Assembly: GCF_014489075.1 (NCBI RefSeq)
Contig: NZ_JACTGR010000004.1
Span: 496,001-560,000, forward strand
Source: Sphingomonas sp. JC676
GTDB lineage: Bacteria; Pseudomonadota; Alphaproteobacteria; Sphingomonadales; Sphingomonadaceae
DNA length: 64,000 nt
Direction of reading: 5' to 3'
Under the pieces are notes generated by a model. The model did not search any database, was not told the DNA's origin, and saw nothing but the letters and a program-made list of their open reading frames with translations. Position 1 is the stretch's first letter; each line of letters opens with the position of its first letter. Shown here in pieces: positions 1 through 8,159 of the stretch. The translations under genes and the position numbers were made by a program.

Positions 1-724
1 CCTCCTCGATTGGGGCGACCTCGTTGTAACGGAGCAGGTCGAGCCCGCCGTCCTTACCTTTCGATGCGTCGAAACGGTACTCGGTCACCGAGCAATTCGC
101 GACGTCACCTTGCTCATCGATCGCGAGTATCTCCTCCTCGCTCAGATTCTCTATGATGGTGCGCATGCACAGGACGACGACCTGGTGGCCGACGATCATT
201 ACGCGCCGCCCGCCATAGTGAAGCGAGACTGTGTCGAGGAGGCTGCGCAACCGCAGGATCACGTCGCACCAGCTCTCGCCGCCCGGCGGACGATGGTAGA
301 ACTTGCCCAGCAGCCTGCGGAATTCCGCCTGTTGCGGTAGCTGGGCCGCGACGCCGGCGGTGGTCAGCCCGTCGAGGATGCCGAACTCCTTCTCGCGCAG
401 CCGCTCGTCTATGCAGACCGGTTCGTCGGGCTCGGCGCCCCCGGCGTCCCGAAAACGCCGCGCCGTCTCGCGCGAGCGGGCATACGGGCTGGAGAGGATG
501 ACGTCTGGTCGGCCGTTTCCGCGCCCTTCGGCGAACCAGCGCCCTAGTGCATCGGCCTGCCGCTCGCCGAGCACCGATAGCGGCACATCGACGTCGCGGG
601 TGTCCAATGGGATCCGCTCCAGGCCGGCGGCGTGGGCCGCGTCGCGCGCGACATTGCCAGCGCTCTGGCCATGGCGGACCAACCAGAGCCGTTCCGGCCA
701 GCGGGCCGCTTCCGAGCCGCTCAC
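1..724 (-). CDS. Histidine phosphatase family protein (phosphoglycerate mutase-like), 3' end cut by the window
   Basis: Reading leftward from a GTG start, the N-terminus contains LVRHGQSAGN, the RHG motif of the histidine phosphatase superfamily whose His is phosphorylated. Further on are SSPYARSRETA (second arginine region) and VMIVGHQVVV (second catalytic His). The reading frame is still open at base 1, so the C-terminus is missing. The GTG was chosen because it overlaps the stop of the upstream gene as GTGA, implying translational coupling, and lies only a dozen codons before the RHG motif. Family members dephosphorylate sugar phosphates, nucleotides or phosphoproteins; the substrate cannot be told. 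A long ORF in another frame here is an arginine-rich shadow. Confidence 0.85.
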   Translation of the reverse strand, partial: MSGSEAARWPERLWLVRHGQSAGNVARDAAHAAGLERIPLDTRDVDVPLSVLGERQADALGRWFAEGRGNGRPDVILSSPYARSRETARRFRDAGGAEPDEPVCIDERLREKEFGILDGLTTAGVAAQLPQQAEFRRLLGKFYHRPPGGESWCDVILRLRSLLDTVSLHYGGRRVMIVGHQVVVLCMRTIIENLSEEEILAIDEQGDVANCSVTEYRFDASKGKDGGLDLLRYNEVAPIEE

Positions 725-1017
725 GCAGTGTCGCGCCGGCGACGGGTTTCCCAACCTTTCTTGGCGGCGGCGGAGCGCGTTTCGGCGCTCTGGCTCGACC
801 CGCTTTTGCGGCCGCCCTTGCGGGCACTCTCGTGGTGTTCCTTTTTCCCGCGTCCCGAGCCGGACTTCTTGCCGCCCCCGGATTCCTTGTTCACGGTCGC
901 CCAGGCGCGGCGCTCGGCTTCCTTCTTGGACGTACCGCGATTCTCATAGCCTTCCTCGATATGCTCCGCCTTGCGCTTTTGCTTGTCGGTATATGCGCTC
1001 TTGTCGCCCTGCGGCAT
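721..1017 (-). CDS. Small basic stress protein of the 'plasmid stabilization'/KGG type
   Basis: A 98-residue, very basic, hydrophilic protein beginning MPQGDKSAYTDKQKRKAEH. The N-terminal half matches a small alphaproteobacterial family usually annotated as plasmid stabilization protein, with a conserved KEAERRAWATVNKESGGG block. The C-terminal half is rich in Lys, Gly, Ser and Arg (KKSGSGRGKK, ARKGGRKSGS) and resembles KGG-type stress proteins. The start at 1017 was preferred over an in-frame ATG four codons upstream because family members begin MP-GDKSAYT. It is coupled to the histidine phosphatase by a GTGA overlap. DNA or RNA binding during stress is a guess from charge; no function is demonstrated for the family. 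Confidence 0.75.
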   Translation of the reverse strand: MPQGDKSAYTDKQKRKAEHIEEGYENRGTSKKEAERRAWATVNKESGGGKKSGSGRGKKEHHESARKGGRKSGSSQSAETRSAAAKKGWETRRRRDTA

Positions 1018-1219
1018 GGTCCACTCCATCGACGCCCGGATAGGCAGTCCAACGACGCTGGCGGTCGAACGATCCGCGGCGCTGCCGCGCACGGCAGCGG
1101 TCAGAGGGGCGCATTGGTGTCGGAGCCGGCAGACGGACCTGAGCTGCCGGTCGCCCATCTTCGCCAGCGACTGGTTCATTCGCGTCGAACCCAAAAGGTA
1201 CGGCTCGCGAAACGTTCGC

Positions 1220-2050
1220 CTAAAGCATCTCGAGCGGGCGCGGCGCGCGGGGCGGCGGGAACGCCACGTCCAGCTTCGCCAACGTCGCGTCGTCCAGTGT
1301 GATGTCGACCGCCGCCCGGTTTTCCCGGACATGGGAGACGCTGCTCGCCTTCGGAATTGCGATCAAGCCGGAACGGCGCAATACCCAGGCAAGGGCGAGT
1401 TCGGACGGTGTTACTCCGATCTCCGCCGCGATGGCGGCGAGCTTCGGATTTGCCGGCAGTCGGCCCTGCTCGACCGGACTGTACGCCATGGCCGGGATGC
1501 CGCGCTTGGAAAGCCAGGGCAGGAGGCCATGCTCGGGACCGCGACGGGTCAGATTGTAGAGGATCTGGTCGGTTGCGCAGGCAGCACCGCCCGCGGCGAT
1601 TAGCTCTGCCATGTCGTCGGCATCCAAATTGCTGACGCCCCAATGCCGGATTTTGCCCTGGGTCCTGAGGGTTTCCATTGCTTCGGCCGTCTCGGCCAAC
1701 GGGACATTGCCGCGCCAGTGCAGGAGATAGAGATCGAGGCGATCGGTGCCAAGCCGCTTCAGGCTCGCCTCGCACGAGCGCGCCAGACGATCGCGTGATG
1801 CGTTCTGCGGGTAAGCCTTGCTGACTAGGAAGAGTTCGTCGCGCATGCCGGCGATAGCCTCGCCGATCAGCATCTCGCTTGCGCCCTCGCCGTACATTTC
1901 AGCCGTGTCGATCAACGTCATGCCCAGATCGATGCCAGCACGCAGCGCCGCGATCTCCTCGCCGCGGCGTTCCCGCCGGTCCCCCATCTTCCAGGTTCCC
2001 TGTCCCAGGCATGGCACTTGTACGCCACCGGGCAGCTCAATCATGCGCAT
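1220..2050 (-). CDS. Aldo/keto reductase
   Basis: A 276-residue single-domain aldo/keto reductase, close to the usual family length. The catalytic tetrad is visible: Asp48 and Tyr53 in LIDTAEMYGEG, Lys78 in LVSKAYP and His111 in YLLHWRG. The phosphate-binding C-terminal element is IPKASS. These NADPH-dependent cytosolic enzymes reduce aldehydes and ketones or oxidise sugars; the sequence resembles the bacterial subgroup of broad carbonyl reductases, but the substrate is not predictable. It stands alone: about 200 bp separate it from the genes on each side and no clear promoter motif was found. Confidence 0.9.
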   Translation of the reverse strand: MRMIELPGGVQVPCLGQGTWKMGDRRERRGEEIAALRAGIDLGMTLIDTAEMYGEGASEMLIGEAIAGMRDELFLVSKAYPQNASRDRLARSCEASLKRLGTDRLDLYLLHWRGNVPLAETAEAMETLRTQGKIRHWGVSNLDADDMAELIAAGGAACATDQILYNLTRRGPEHGLLPWLSKRGIPAMAYSPVEQGRLPANPKLAAIAAEIGVTPSELALAWVLRRSGLIAIPKASSVSHVRENRAAVDITLDDATLAKLDVAFPPPRAPRPLEML

Positions 2051-2224
2051 TCTTCAGCCCTCGACTTGGGGGATGCAACGCGCGAAACTGGCGACGGCCC
2101 CATACCCCAGCCGTAACTCACGAGCATTTGCCGGCCATTTAGACCGACCACACGTCATGCGAGTTCGCCAGCGTGGCCGACCGCACGATGAGCCTGACGG
2201 TCGGTCACCTGACCAAGGTACGCT

Positions 2225-2401
2225 CTAGCGCGTAAGATAGGCCCCGACCGCGTCGGCGCCGTTGCCGACCGCATCGACCGCTTCCTGGAGCCGCTCGCGG
2301 CTAACACCAAATTTCTCGGTCCAATAGGCGACCTCATACTCCTCGCCCATTGCGATGCGCGAGCTGTCCTGCGGTGCCCGCAGCGTCTTGTTGTCTGCCA
2401 T
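2225..2401 (-). CDS. DUF3606 small protein
   Basis: A 58-residue protein that is essentially one DUF3606 domain: EEYEVAYWTEKFGVSRERLQEAV followed by DAVGNGADAV. A strong Shine-Dalgarno (AAGGAGGAGG) precedes the ATG. DUF3606 proteins are common in sphingomonads and rhizobia, often in general-stress genes, and have no proven role. A possible weak EcfG-type promoter (GGAAA-N17-CGTT) lies upstream on this strand but departs from consensus. Two further DUF3606-like proteins lie at 9291-9677 and 14724-15188. Confidence 0.8.
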   Translation of the reverse strand: MADNKTLRAPQDSSRIAMGEEYEVAYWTEKFGVSRERLQEAVDAVGNGADAVGAYLTR

Positions 2402-2505
2402 GCTGACCTCCTCCTTGTTCGGCCCTCCAACGTCCCGGATTCACAAGAGTTTCCCGACGCTTGACACAAAGGGAACGAACTGGACCCGAATCGAGTCTAG
2501 CGAGG

Positions 2506-4374
2506 ATGAAAACCTCTGCGTCCGTTGCTCGCGGTCCCCGCTCCGCCGTATCCCGTGGGGGCCCGCCGCCCTTCCGCCCTGTTCAGCTAGCCCAGCTGGT
2601 CGACGCGGTCCCCGCCGGCGACCGGTGGCTCCACGAGATGAAATATGACGGATATCGCACATTGGTCGCGGTCGGCGGCGGAGAGACGCGCGCCTATACC
2701 CGCTCGGGACTGGATTGGTCGGAGCGGTTCGAAGCAATTCTTAGCGAAGTCGCCAAGCTCAAGGTCCGCTCCGCACTGATCGACGGTGAGGCGGTGGTGC
2801 TCGATGGCGACGGCCGGTCGAGCTTTCAGGCGCTACAGGGCGCACTCAAAGGGGCGCCGGGCACCATCGACTATTTCGCGTTCGATCTGCTCGAATTGGA
2901 CGGAGAGGACCTCACCGACCTTCCGTTGCTCGAACGCAAGGAACGGCTGCGCGCGATCGTGCCCGAGGACAGTCTCCACCTGCGCTATTCCGAGCATATC
3001 CGAGGCAATGGCGAGAAGCTGCTCGCCAGCTTTTGCAGCGCCAATCTCGAGGGCGTGATCTCGAAGCTCGCCACTGCCAAATATGTCGGCTCGCGCAGCG
3101 GCAGCTGGGTCAAGACCAAGTGCATCAAGCGCCAGGAATTCGTCGTCATCGGCTGGACGCCGTCCGACAAGTCGCGGACCTTCCGGTCGCTGATCCTGGG
3201 CGTCCATGAAAACGGCGCGTTGCGCTATGCCGGCAAGGTTGGGACAGGCTTCAACACTGCCGAGTTGCTGCGCCTGATGGAGATCATGGCGCCGCTCGAG
3301 CAAAAGCAGCCGACCGTCCAGGCGCCGCGCGCAGAGGTCCGAGGCGCGCACTGGTTGAAGCCCAAGCTGGTCGCGGAGATCGCTTATACGGAGATGACCA
3401 ACGAAGGGACGCTTCGGCACCCGAGCTATCTGGGGCTGCGCGAGGACAAGAAACCCGAGGCGGTCGTGCTCGAAGTGGAGGCGCCGGTTGCCTCGGCGGC
3501 AGTGCCTGCGGCGACCCGCGTCAAGATCAGCAATCGCGACCGGGTGATCTTCCCGGAATCGAGCATCACCAAGGGCGAGCTCGCCGACTATTACGCCGCC
3601 GTCGCCCCGATCATGCTGCCCTGGTGCGGTAGTCGGCCTATCAGCCTGGTGCGCTGCCCGCAGGGCCGCGCCAAGAAATGCTTTTTCCAGAAGCACGATG
3701 CGGGCAGCTTCGGCGACACCGTCAAGCATGTCGGTATCCTGGAGAAAGACGGACATGAGGAACCCTATCTGTTCGTCGACACCGCCGATGGGCTGCTGAC
3801 CTGCGTCCAGATGGGTACGATCGAATTCCATGGCTGGGGTGCGCGGATCGAAGACGTCGAGAAGGCCGACCGGCTGGTGTTCGACCTCGATCCCGATGAG
3901 GGGCTCGATTTTGAGGCGGTGCGCAAGGCGGCATTTCATTTCCGCGATATTCTGAAGTCGATCGGGCTCGAGACGTTCCCGATGGCGACCGGTGGCAAGG
4001 GCATCCATGTCATCGCGCCGCTGGTGCCCAAGGCCGAGTGGCCCGAGGTGAAAGACTTCGCCCACCGTCTCGCCCAGGCGGTGGCGCAGAGCGATCCCGA
4101 CAACTTCACGGCCGCCTTGCCGAAAGTGCAGCGCAAGGGCCGCATCTTCGTCGATTATCTGCGCAATCAGCGCGGAGCGACCGCGGTCATGCCCTATTCA
4201 GTGCGCGCGCGGCCGGAGGCGCCGGTCGGGGCACCGATCACCTGGAAGGAAATGGAAACGATTCCCAAGCCGTCGCATTTCCACATCGGCGATGCTGCCG
4301 AACTGGTGAGGCGCGCGGCTTCCAAGGCACTGTCCGGTTGGGGCCGCGCCGACCAGGTCCTGCCCGACCTGTGA
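2506..4374 (+). CDS. ligD: ATP-dependent DNA ligase D (ligase + polymerase/primase, no phosphoesterase domain)
   Basis: A 622-residue non-homologous end-joining ligase. The N-terminal ligase domain has motif I with adenylated Lys46 (EMKYDGYR), IDGEAV and LEGVISK, followed by the OB fold. The C-terminal primase/polymerase domain starts near residue 340 (NRDRVIFPE) and carries the metal-binding DLDPDE and GGKGIHV motifs. Many LigD proteins also have an N-terminal 3'-phosphoesterase domain, which is absent here. The ATG at 2506 was chosen; an in-frame TTG at 2461 would add 15 residues and lies in a likely promoter region. The stop overlaps the GTG of exonuclease III. No Ku gene is present in the window. 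Confidence 0.93.
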   Translation: MKTSASVARGPRSAVSRGGPPPFRPVQLAQLVDAVPAGDRWLHEMKYDGYRTLVAVGGGETRAYTRSGLDWSERFEAILSEVAKLKVRSALIDGEAVVLDGDGRSSFQALQGALKGAPGTIDYFAFDLLELDGEDLTDLPLLERKERLRAIVPEDSLHLRYSEHIRGNGEKLLASFCSANLEGVISKLATAKYVGSRSGSWVKTKCIKRQEFVVIGWTPSDKSRTFRSLILGVHENGALRYAGKVGTGFNTAELLRLMEIMAPLEQKQPTVQAPRAEVRGAHWLKPKLVAEIAYTEMTNEGTLRHPSYLGLREDKKPEAVVLEVEAPVASAAVPAATRVKISNRDRVIFPESSITKGELADYYAAVAPIMLPWCGSRPISLVRCPQGRAKKCFFQKHDAGSFGDTVKHVGILEKDGHEEPYLFVDTADGLLTCVQMGTIEFHGWGARIEDVEKADRLVFDLDPDEGLDFEAVRKAAFHFRDILKSIGLETFPMATGGKGIHVIAPLVPKAEWPEVKDFAHRLAQAVAQSDPDNFTAALPKVQRKGRIFVDYLRNQRGATAVMPYSVRARPEAPVGAPITWKEMETIPKPSHFHIGDAAELVRRAASKALSGWGRADQVLPDL

Positions 4375-5192
4375 AGATCGCCACCTACAATGTGAATGGT
4401 GTCAATGGCCGGTTGCCCGTACTGCTACGCTGGCTCGCCGAAGCACAGCCCGACGTGGTCTGCCTCCAGGAGTTGAAGGCGCCGCAGGAGAAATTTCCCG
4501 AAGGCCCGATCCGTGATCTCGGCTATGATGCGATCTGGCATGGTCAGAAGAGCTGGAACGGCGTCGCGATGCTCAGCCGGGTCGGCGAGATCCACGAGAC
4601 GCGACGCGGACTTCCGGGCGAGCCGGAAGACAGCCACAGCCGCTATATCGAGGCAGCGGTCAACGGTGTGCTGATCGGAGGGCTTTATCTGCCCAACGGC
4701 AACCCGCGTCCGGGCCCCAAGTTCGAATATAAGCTGCGCTGGTTCGACCGGCTCATCGAACATGCCGCCGGGCTTCTCGAGTCTGGCCTGCCGGTGATGC
4801 TCGCCGGCGACTTCAACGTCATGCCGACCGAGCGCGACGTCTATAAGCCCGAGCGCTGGCTCGACGATGCGCTGTTCGCGCCCGAGGTGCGCGCCGCCTT
4901 CTTCCGGCTGATTGGCCAGGGCTGGACCGACGCGTTGCGGACGATTCACCCCGACGAGACGATCTACACCTTCTGGGATTATTTCCGGAACGCCTATGGC
5001 CGCGATGCGGGGCTGCGCATCGATCATCTCCTGCTGAGCGCTGCGCTCGCCGATCAGTTGGTCGATGCGCAGGTCGATCGTCATGTCCGAGGCTGGGAGA
5101 AGACCAGCGACCATGCGCCGGTGTGGGTCGAGCTTAGCGACACGCCGAAACGGAATAAGCGTCAGCCAAGGTCAGCGAACCAAGTGGCATAA
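4371..5192 (+). CDS. xth: Exodeoxyribonuclease III (AP endonuclease family)
   Basis: A 273-residue endonuclease/exonuclease/phosphatase-fold enzyme starting at GTG within a GTGA overlap with ligD, so the two are translationally coupled. Visible active-site elements are NVNGVNGR, CLQELK with the metal-binding Glu, GDFNVMPTE, RIDHLLLS and the C-terminal TSDHAPVW with the catalytic His. Members cleave at abasic sites and trim 3' ends. Coupling to LigD suggests it cleans ends for joining and base-excision repair, perhaps standing in for the missing LigD phosphoesterase domain; that is inference. Its 3' end overlaps the convergent gene at 5162 by 31 bp. Confidence 0.93.
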   Translation: MKIATYNVNGVNGRLPVLLRWLAEAQPDVVCLQELKAPQEKFPEGPIRDLGYDAIWHGQKSWNGVAMLSRVGEIHETRRGLPGEPEDSHSRYIEAAVNGVLIGGLYLPNGNPRPGPKFEYKLRWFDRLIEHAAGLLESGLPVMLAGDFNVMPTERDVYKPERWLDDALFAPEVRAAFFRLIGQGWTDALRTIHPDETIYTFWDYFRNAYGRDAGLRIDHLLLSAALADQLVDAQVDRHVRGWEKTSDHAPVWVELSDTPKRNKRQPRSANQVA

Positions 5193-5500
5193 GGCGTGGC
5201 GCGCGCCATGTGTCGGTTGAGGTCCGGCGCACCGTCGCCCCACCAGACCGGCCCGCGCTCCCCGAGTGCGTGCTTGGCGCGATCGACCGCCTCATGCGCT
5301 GCCGCCTCGGCGTCGTGATCGCCGCTACGGCGCGCCGTGCCCACCGCGCGCCGCGCCGCCATCAATTCCCGGACCAGCCCTTCCCGGCGATCATGCGGAA
5401 GGGCCGGGTCGGACATCCGCCATAATCGACCGCGCACCAAGAAATAGCGACCATCGGGCGTGACCGGATGTCCGCCGGCAAGATGCGTTTGCTCAGCCAC
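5162..5500 (-). CDS. Conserved hypothetical protein
   Basis: A 112-residue hydrophilic protein beginning MAEQTHLAGGHPVTPDGRYF. Recognisable pieces are GRYFLVRGRLWRMSDPALP near the N-terminus, a charged helical middle with many Ala and Arg, and GPVWWGDGAPDLNRHMARATPY at the C-terminus. Proteins of this kind occur in sphingomonads and rhizobia, but no function was recognised. It follows the exonuclease-like gene by 3 bp, so the two are probably co-transcribed, and it overlaps exonuclease III tail to tail. Confidence 0.7.
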   Translation of the reverse strand: MAEQTHLAGGHPVTPDGRYFLVRGRLWRMSDPALPHDRREGLVRELMAARRAVGTARRSGDHDAEAAAHEAVDRAKHALGERGPVWWGDGAPDLNRHMARATPYATWFADLG

Positions 5501-5503
5501 GTC

Positions 5504-6055
5504 TTATCTGAGCCGCGACAAGCGCCCGGCCGAAGCGCATACGGCGAGCCAACGGGCACGCTCCGCCTCGGCGTCGGGCAGAGCGCGATGCGCCGGAACG
5601 CCGCTCGCCATCGGGCTTGCGCTGCGCGTCATGACCTCATCGGCTGCCGACGCCAGCTGCGTATCCGCAAATGCTGGAGATAGAATGGAACGGGCAGATT
5701 CGACCATCGCTTCGTCGCTGCGACGTAATCTGAGGCCATGGCGCTGAAAGCCCGCAGCCCGCAGCAACGCACTCAACCATTTGCCGTCCCAGGAAGGCGC
5801 GCTGGCCAGCAGGTCGTGCCCCGTGAGGACCTCGACCATTCGCTGCGCGACATGTTGGTGCGGCATGCCCTCTAGCAACAGCGTTCGCCGATCGATCCGG
5901 TGAATCGCCTGCGCAGCATCGTCCCAGTCCGTCCAACCGGGCGCGGGGAGGATCAGGTGGGATTCCGAACGGCCATCGGCGAACACCCAGGCGACCTCAA
6001 TCGGATAGCTGCCCTTGCCAAGCGACGAGGCTTCGAAATCGAGAAAGACCAGCAT
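5504..6055 (-). CDS. DEDD-type 3'-5' exonuclease-like protein (RNase H fold)
   Basis: A 183-residue protein with the metal-binding pattern of DnaQ-like exonucleases: motif I FLDFEASSL (Asp and Glu), a central GHDLLASAPSWDGKW supplying an Asp, and a C-terminal HRALPDAE resembling motif III (His and Asp). It is short and has no other domain. The start at 6055 (MLVFLDFEAS) was chosen because upstream in-frame codons run through a hairpin that is repeated elsewhere and looks non-coding. A degraded paralogue lies in inverted orientation at 40360-40881. A role in trimming DNA or RNA is inferred from the fold only. Confidence 0.75.
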   Translation of the reverse strand: MLVFLDFEASSLGKGSYPIEVAWVFADGRSESHLILPAPGWTDWDDAAQAIHRIDRRTLLLEGMPHQHVAQRMVEVLTGHDLLASAPSWDGKWLSALLRAAGFQRHGLRLRRSDEAMVESARSILSPAFADTQLASAADEVMTRSASPMASGVPAHRALPDAEAERARWLAVCASAGRLSRLR

Positions 6056-6087
6056 GGAGCCGAAACTACCGTGGAGCGCCCAGGCTC

Positions 6088-6207
6088 CATATGCGAAGGG
6101 CCGACCCTTTCGGGACGGCCCTTCCATTGTCATCCGAACGCGGACAGCTCAGGCGAGCCGGACCCCCGCGGTGGAGGTCATGCTCAGAAAATCCGCCGCG
6201 TGCGGCA
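6088..6207. repeat. Inverted dispersed repeat, copy A (leader region of the exonuclease gene)
   Basis: About 120 bp upstream of the exonuclease-like gene recurs as the reverse complement at 40205-40325, also directly upstream of an exonuclease-like gene. The central 70 bp, including TTCGGATGACAATGGA and CACCGCGGGGGTCCGG, differ at only two or three positions between copies. The repeat contains a hairpin and the end of a short ORF. The conserved gene order shows a duplication of leader plus gene rather than a mobile element; no terminal repeats or target duplications were seen. Confidence 0.8.
6095..6124 (-). terminator. Hairpin between short ORF and exonuclease gene (possible attenuator)
   Basis: A perfect 9-bp stem, GAAGGGCCG pairing with CGGCCCTTC, around a 12-base loop that can itself pair weakly (CCC with GGG). 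There is no long T tract. It lies after the 24-codon ORF and before the exonuclease start on this strand. An equivalent hairpin is kept in the copy near 40.3 kb. Confidence 0.5.
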
Positions 6208-6223
6208 AGTGACAATGAGACAT
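6149..6223 (-). CDS. Short ORF (24 aa), possible leader peptide
   Basis: An ATG preceded by an excellent Shine-Dalgarno (AAAGGAGGTGGTCTG) opens a 24-codon ORF ending PHAADFLSMTSTAGVRLA. The second copy of this region near 40.2 kb keeps a readable PHAAESLGTTSTAGVRLA ending with the same stop, although it is not preceded by a good start. Position, strong ribosome site and following hairpin suggest either a leader peptide controlling the exonuclease gene or an independent small protein. No homologue was recognised. Confidence 0.4.
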   Translation of the reverse strand: MSHCHLPHAADFLSMTSTAGVRLA

Positions 6224-6345
6224 CAGACCACCTCCTTTCCGTTGTTGAACGAGAATTCGAACGTGGGGTCACGATCACGGAATTGCAATTGCGCAAGGCA
6301 TTGGCAACACGAGGAATATAGCCCCGGTCTCAGACCGACCGGTCT

Positions 6346-7608
6346 TCACACCGTGCTATGCTCAATGTTGCTCGCCCCATGACCGGGTGGCGGCTCCTCG
6401 CCGATGACGCTGCGTCCGCCATAGCGGTGCGAATTGTGGCGCTCTTGCGCGATGAGGGCCTCAACCGACGGGCCTGTGGCTGTCGCTTCGAGACGGCGTG
6501 CCTGCGCGTCCAGCCGGCGGATGGCATCGAGCTCCTCGCTCTGGCCGAGCCTGGCGTTGCAGACTGCGGACTTCATCACCGCTATCGTGCGGTCATAGAC
6601 CTTGAGCGGGACGGGATAGGGGTGTCGGTCCTTGCCGCCATGGGCGAGCGAGAAGCGGGCAGGGTCGCTGAACCGGCACGGCGCCCCATGGACGACCTCC
6701 GCGACCATCGCCAGCGCACGTACCGTACGCGCGCCGACGCCCGGCACGAGCAGCAGATCGGCGAAGTCCTTCGGCCCCCGCTCGGCGGCCGCGGCCAGCG
6801 CGCCGTGCAGCCTGCGGCCGATGATGTTCTCCGGGCGGACGTCATGATGATCGGGCAGGACGAGATGCGGCAGCAAAGCCTGCGCAGCCGGCACCGCCGG
6901 GGCTTCGAAGCGTGCGAGCTCGCGGGCGATCCCATCCGGGCCGATCGAGCCGAGCAACTCGAGCTGGCCCTCCCGCGAAGCGGCCGCCCGGCGGTCCGCC
7001 AGATTGACGATGACCCCCTGGTCGCGCCCGTCGATCGCGGCGTGCGGCGCGTCAGTGAAACTTTCGAGGCCTTCGCTCAGCCAATGGTACCGCCGCGCCT
7101 GTTTCCGGTCGCCGTTCATGCCCTGCTGAACAACGACCCAGCGCCCATCATCGCTGACGATGAAACCGTGGAGATACAGCTCGAAGCCGTCCTGAACCGC
7201 CGCGCTGTCGACCTTGGCGACCAGCCGGCTGGCCTGGCCGAGCCGCGCGCCGTCAAGCCCGGTGCGCATCCCCACCGCCAATAGCTCGGCTGGCGTCGCC
7301 CTGCTGTGTTTGCCGCGGCCGCCGCAGACATGGATCCCCAGCTCGTGGGCGCGGGGCGCGAGCCCGCGCTTGAGGGCGCCGATCACGCTCGTCGTGATGC
7401 CGGACGAGTGCCAGTCCATGCCCATCACTGCGCCGAAGCACTGAAACCAGAAGGGGTGCGCAAAACGCCGCAGCAGCTCGTCGCGACCATATTCAAGGAC
7501 GATCGCCTCCACGAGAATCGTCCCGAGCTTGGTCATCCGCTCGCCGAGCCAGGCCGGCACGCGGCCGCTATGGAGGGGCAGATCGGCGCTGCCTGCGCGG
7601 CGGCTCAT
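6346..7608 (-). CDS. DUF763 domain-containing protein
   Basis: A 420-residue protein beginning MSRRAGSADLPLHSGRVPAW, the typical opening of DUF763, with the family features FGAVMGMDWHSSGITTS, a helix-hairpin-helix-like LLLVPGVGARTVRALAMV and FSLAHGGKDRHPYPVPLKVYD. DUF763 proteins occur in bacteria and archaea; the HhH-like element suggests nucleic-acid binding, but no activity is established. An upstream in-frame ATG at 7656 would add 16 unlikely residues. It is a single gene on this strand, with the short exonuclease leader ORF downstream. Confidence 0.85.
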   Translation of the reverse strand: MSRRAGSADLPLHSGRVPAWLGERMTKLGTILVEAIVLEYGRDELLRRFAHPFWFQCFGAVMGMDWHSSGITTSVIGALKRGLAPRAHELGIHVCGGRGKHSRATPAELLAVGMRTGLDGARLGQASRLVAKVDSAAVQDGFELYLHGFIVSDDGRWVVVQQGMNGDRKQARRYHWLSEGLESFTDAPHAAIDGRDQGVIVNLADRRAAASREGQLELLGSIGPDGIARELARFEAPAVPAAQALLPHLVLPDHHDVRPENIIGRRLHGALAAAAERGPKDFADLLLVPGVGARTVRALAMVAEVVHGAPCRFSDPARFSLAHGGKDRHPYPVPLKVYDRTIAVMKSAVCNARLGQSEELDAIRRLDAQARRLEATATGPSVEALIAQERHNSHRYGGRSVIGEEPPPGHGASNIEHSTV

Positions 7609-7946
7609 GCCAGGATTGTCCGGCCGGACCCGATGGCGTCGAGGGGGATGATCCAAGCGGGCGGATACGCGTTCATGATCATTAGCATAATAGATCAGGA
7701 ACAGATTGTGAACAACGAGCTGCGGCGCGACGGCGGGGACACCGCGATGGAGATGTACGGTTGCCGGCGGGCGAGGCCGCGCCGGTCGATAGCGACCGCA
7801 TTAGCATCGACACCGTATCAGACAGTTCCCGATTGACCGGCTCTCTGCTCACGGGCGAGGGAGTCGCGCAATCGTGGATGGCACTCTTTATGGGAGCCGG
7901 GACGGCGCCGAGGCCGCGGGTAGGGCCTGGGCGGAGGAGTGTGGTG
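7609..7946. other. Stretch without a confident gene
   Basis: About 340 bp. The AT-richer part near 7675-7730 could hold the promoter for the DUF763 gene. A plus-strand frame from about 7874 reads GSRDGAEAAGRAWAEECGV and could be a decayed coding fragment, but it has no convincing start and no recognised relatives. Confidence 0.4.
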
Positions 7947-8159
7947 TCACGACGCGCTATATCGCGCTGGATTCGCCGGTCCTGCGTGAAGGCGAGCAGC
8001 GCCGGCATCTAGCCTATCCGGTGCGGCCTGTGGCTCCCTGCGCCGCTTGGGCAGCGTCTCAACCGTCTTATGACCCATCGCCCCACTGCAGCAGGCGCAG
8101 TGCGGTACAGCAGGCGTCCTGGTTTGCGCGGCCAGAGTGCGGCGTTCCTTACGGTTCAC
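7947..8159 (-). CDS. Possible small protein
   Basis: A GTG start with GGGAG eight bases upstream opens a 70-codon frame beginning VNRKERRTLAAQTR and containing a CACCSG cysteine cluster. It overlaps the end of the preceding gene by 11 bp, the spacing expected in an operon. The C-terminal half looks compositionally random and a competing open frame exists on the other strand, so support is weak. Confidence 0.3.
   Translation of the reverse strand: MNRKERRTLAAQTRTPAVPHCACCSGAMGHKTVETLPKRRREPQAAPDRLDAGAARLHAGPANPARYSAS

Noticed and set aside
114..827. 237-codon leftward ORF over the histidine phosphatase
   Set aside because: Arginine-rich composition and no domain; the real protein, with RHG and GHQ motifs, is in another frame of the same strand.
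2461..2490. TTGACA as -35 box or TTG as ligD start
   Set aside because: No acceptable -10 box at the right distance and no ribosome site for the TTG; the ATG at 2506 fits the protein better.
2833..4065. 410-codon leftward ORF opposite ligD
   Set aside because: Shadow of ligD; no recognisable domain.
7874..8110. Rightward frame GSRDGAEAAGRAWAEECGV
   Set aside because: Could be a decayed gene, but no valid start, no relatives recognised and it conflicts with a leftward frame.
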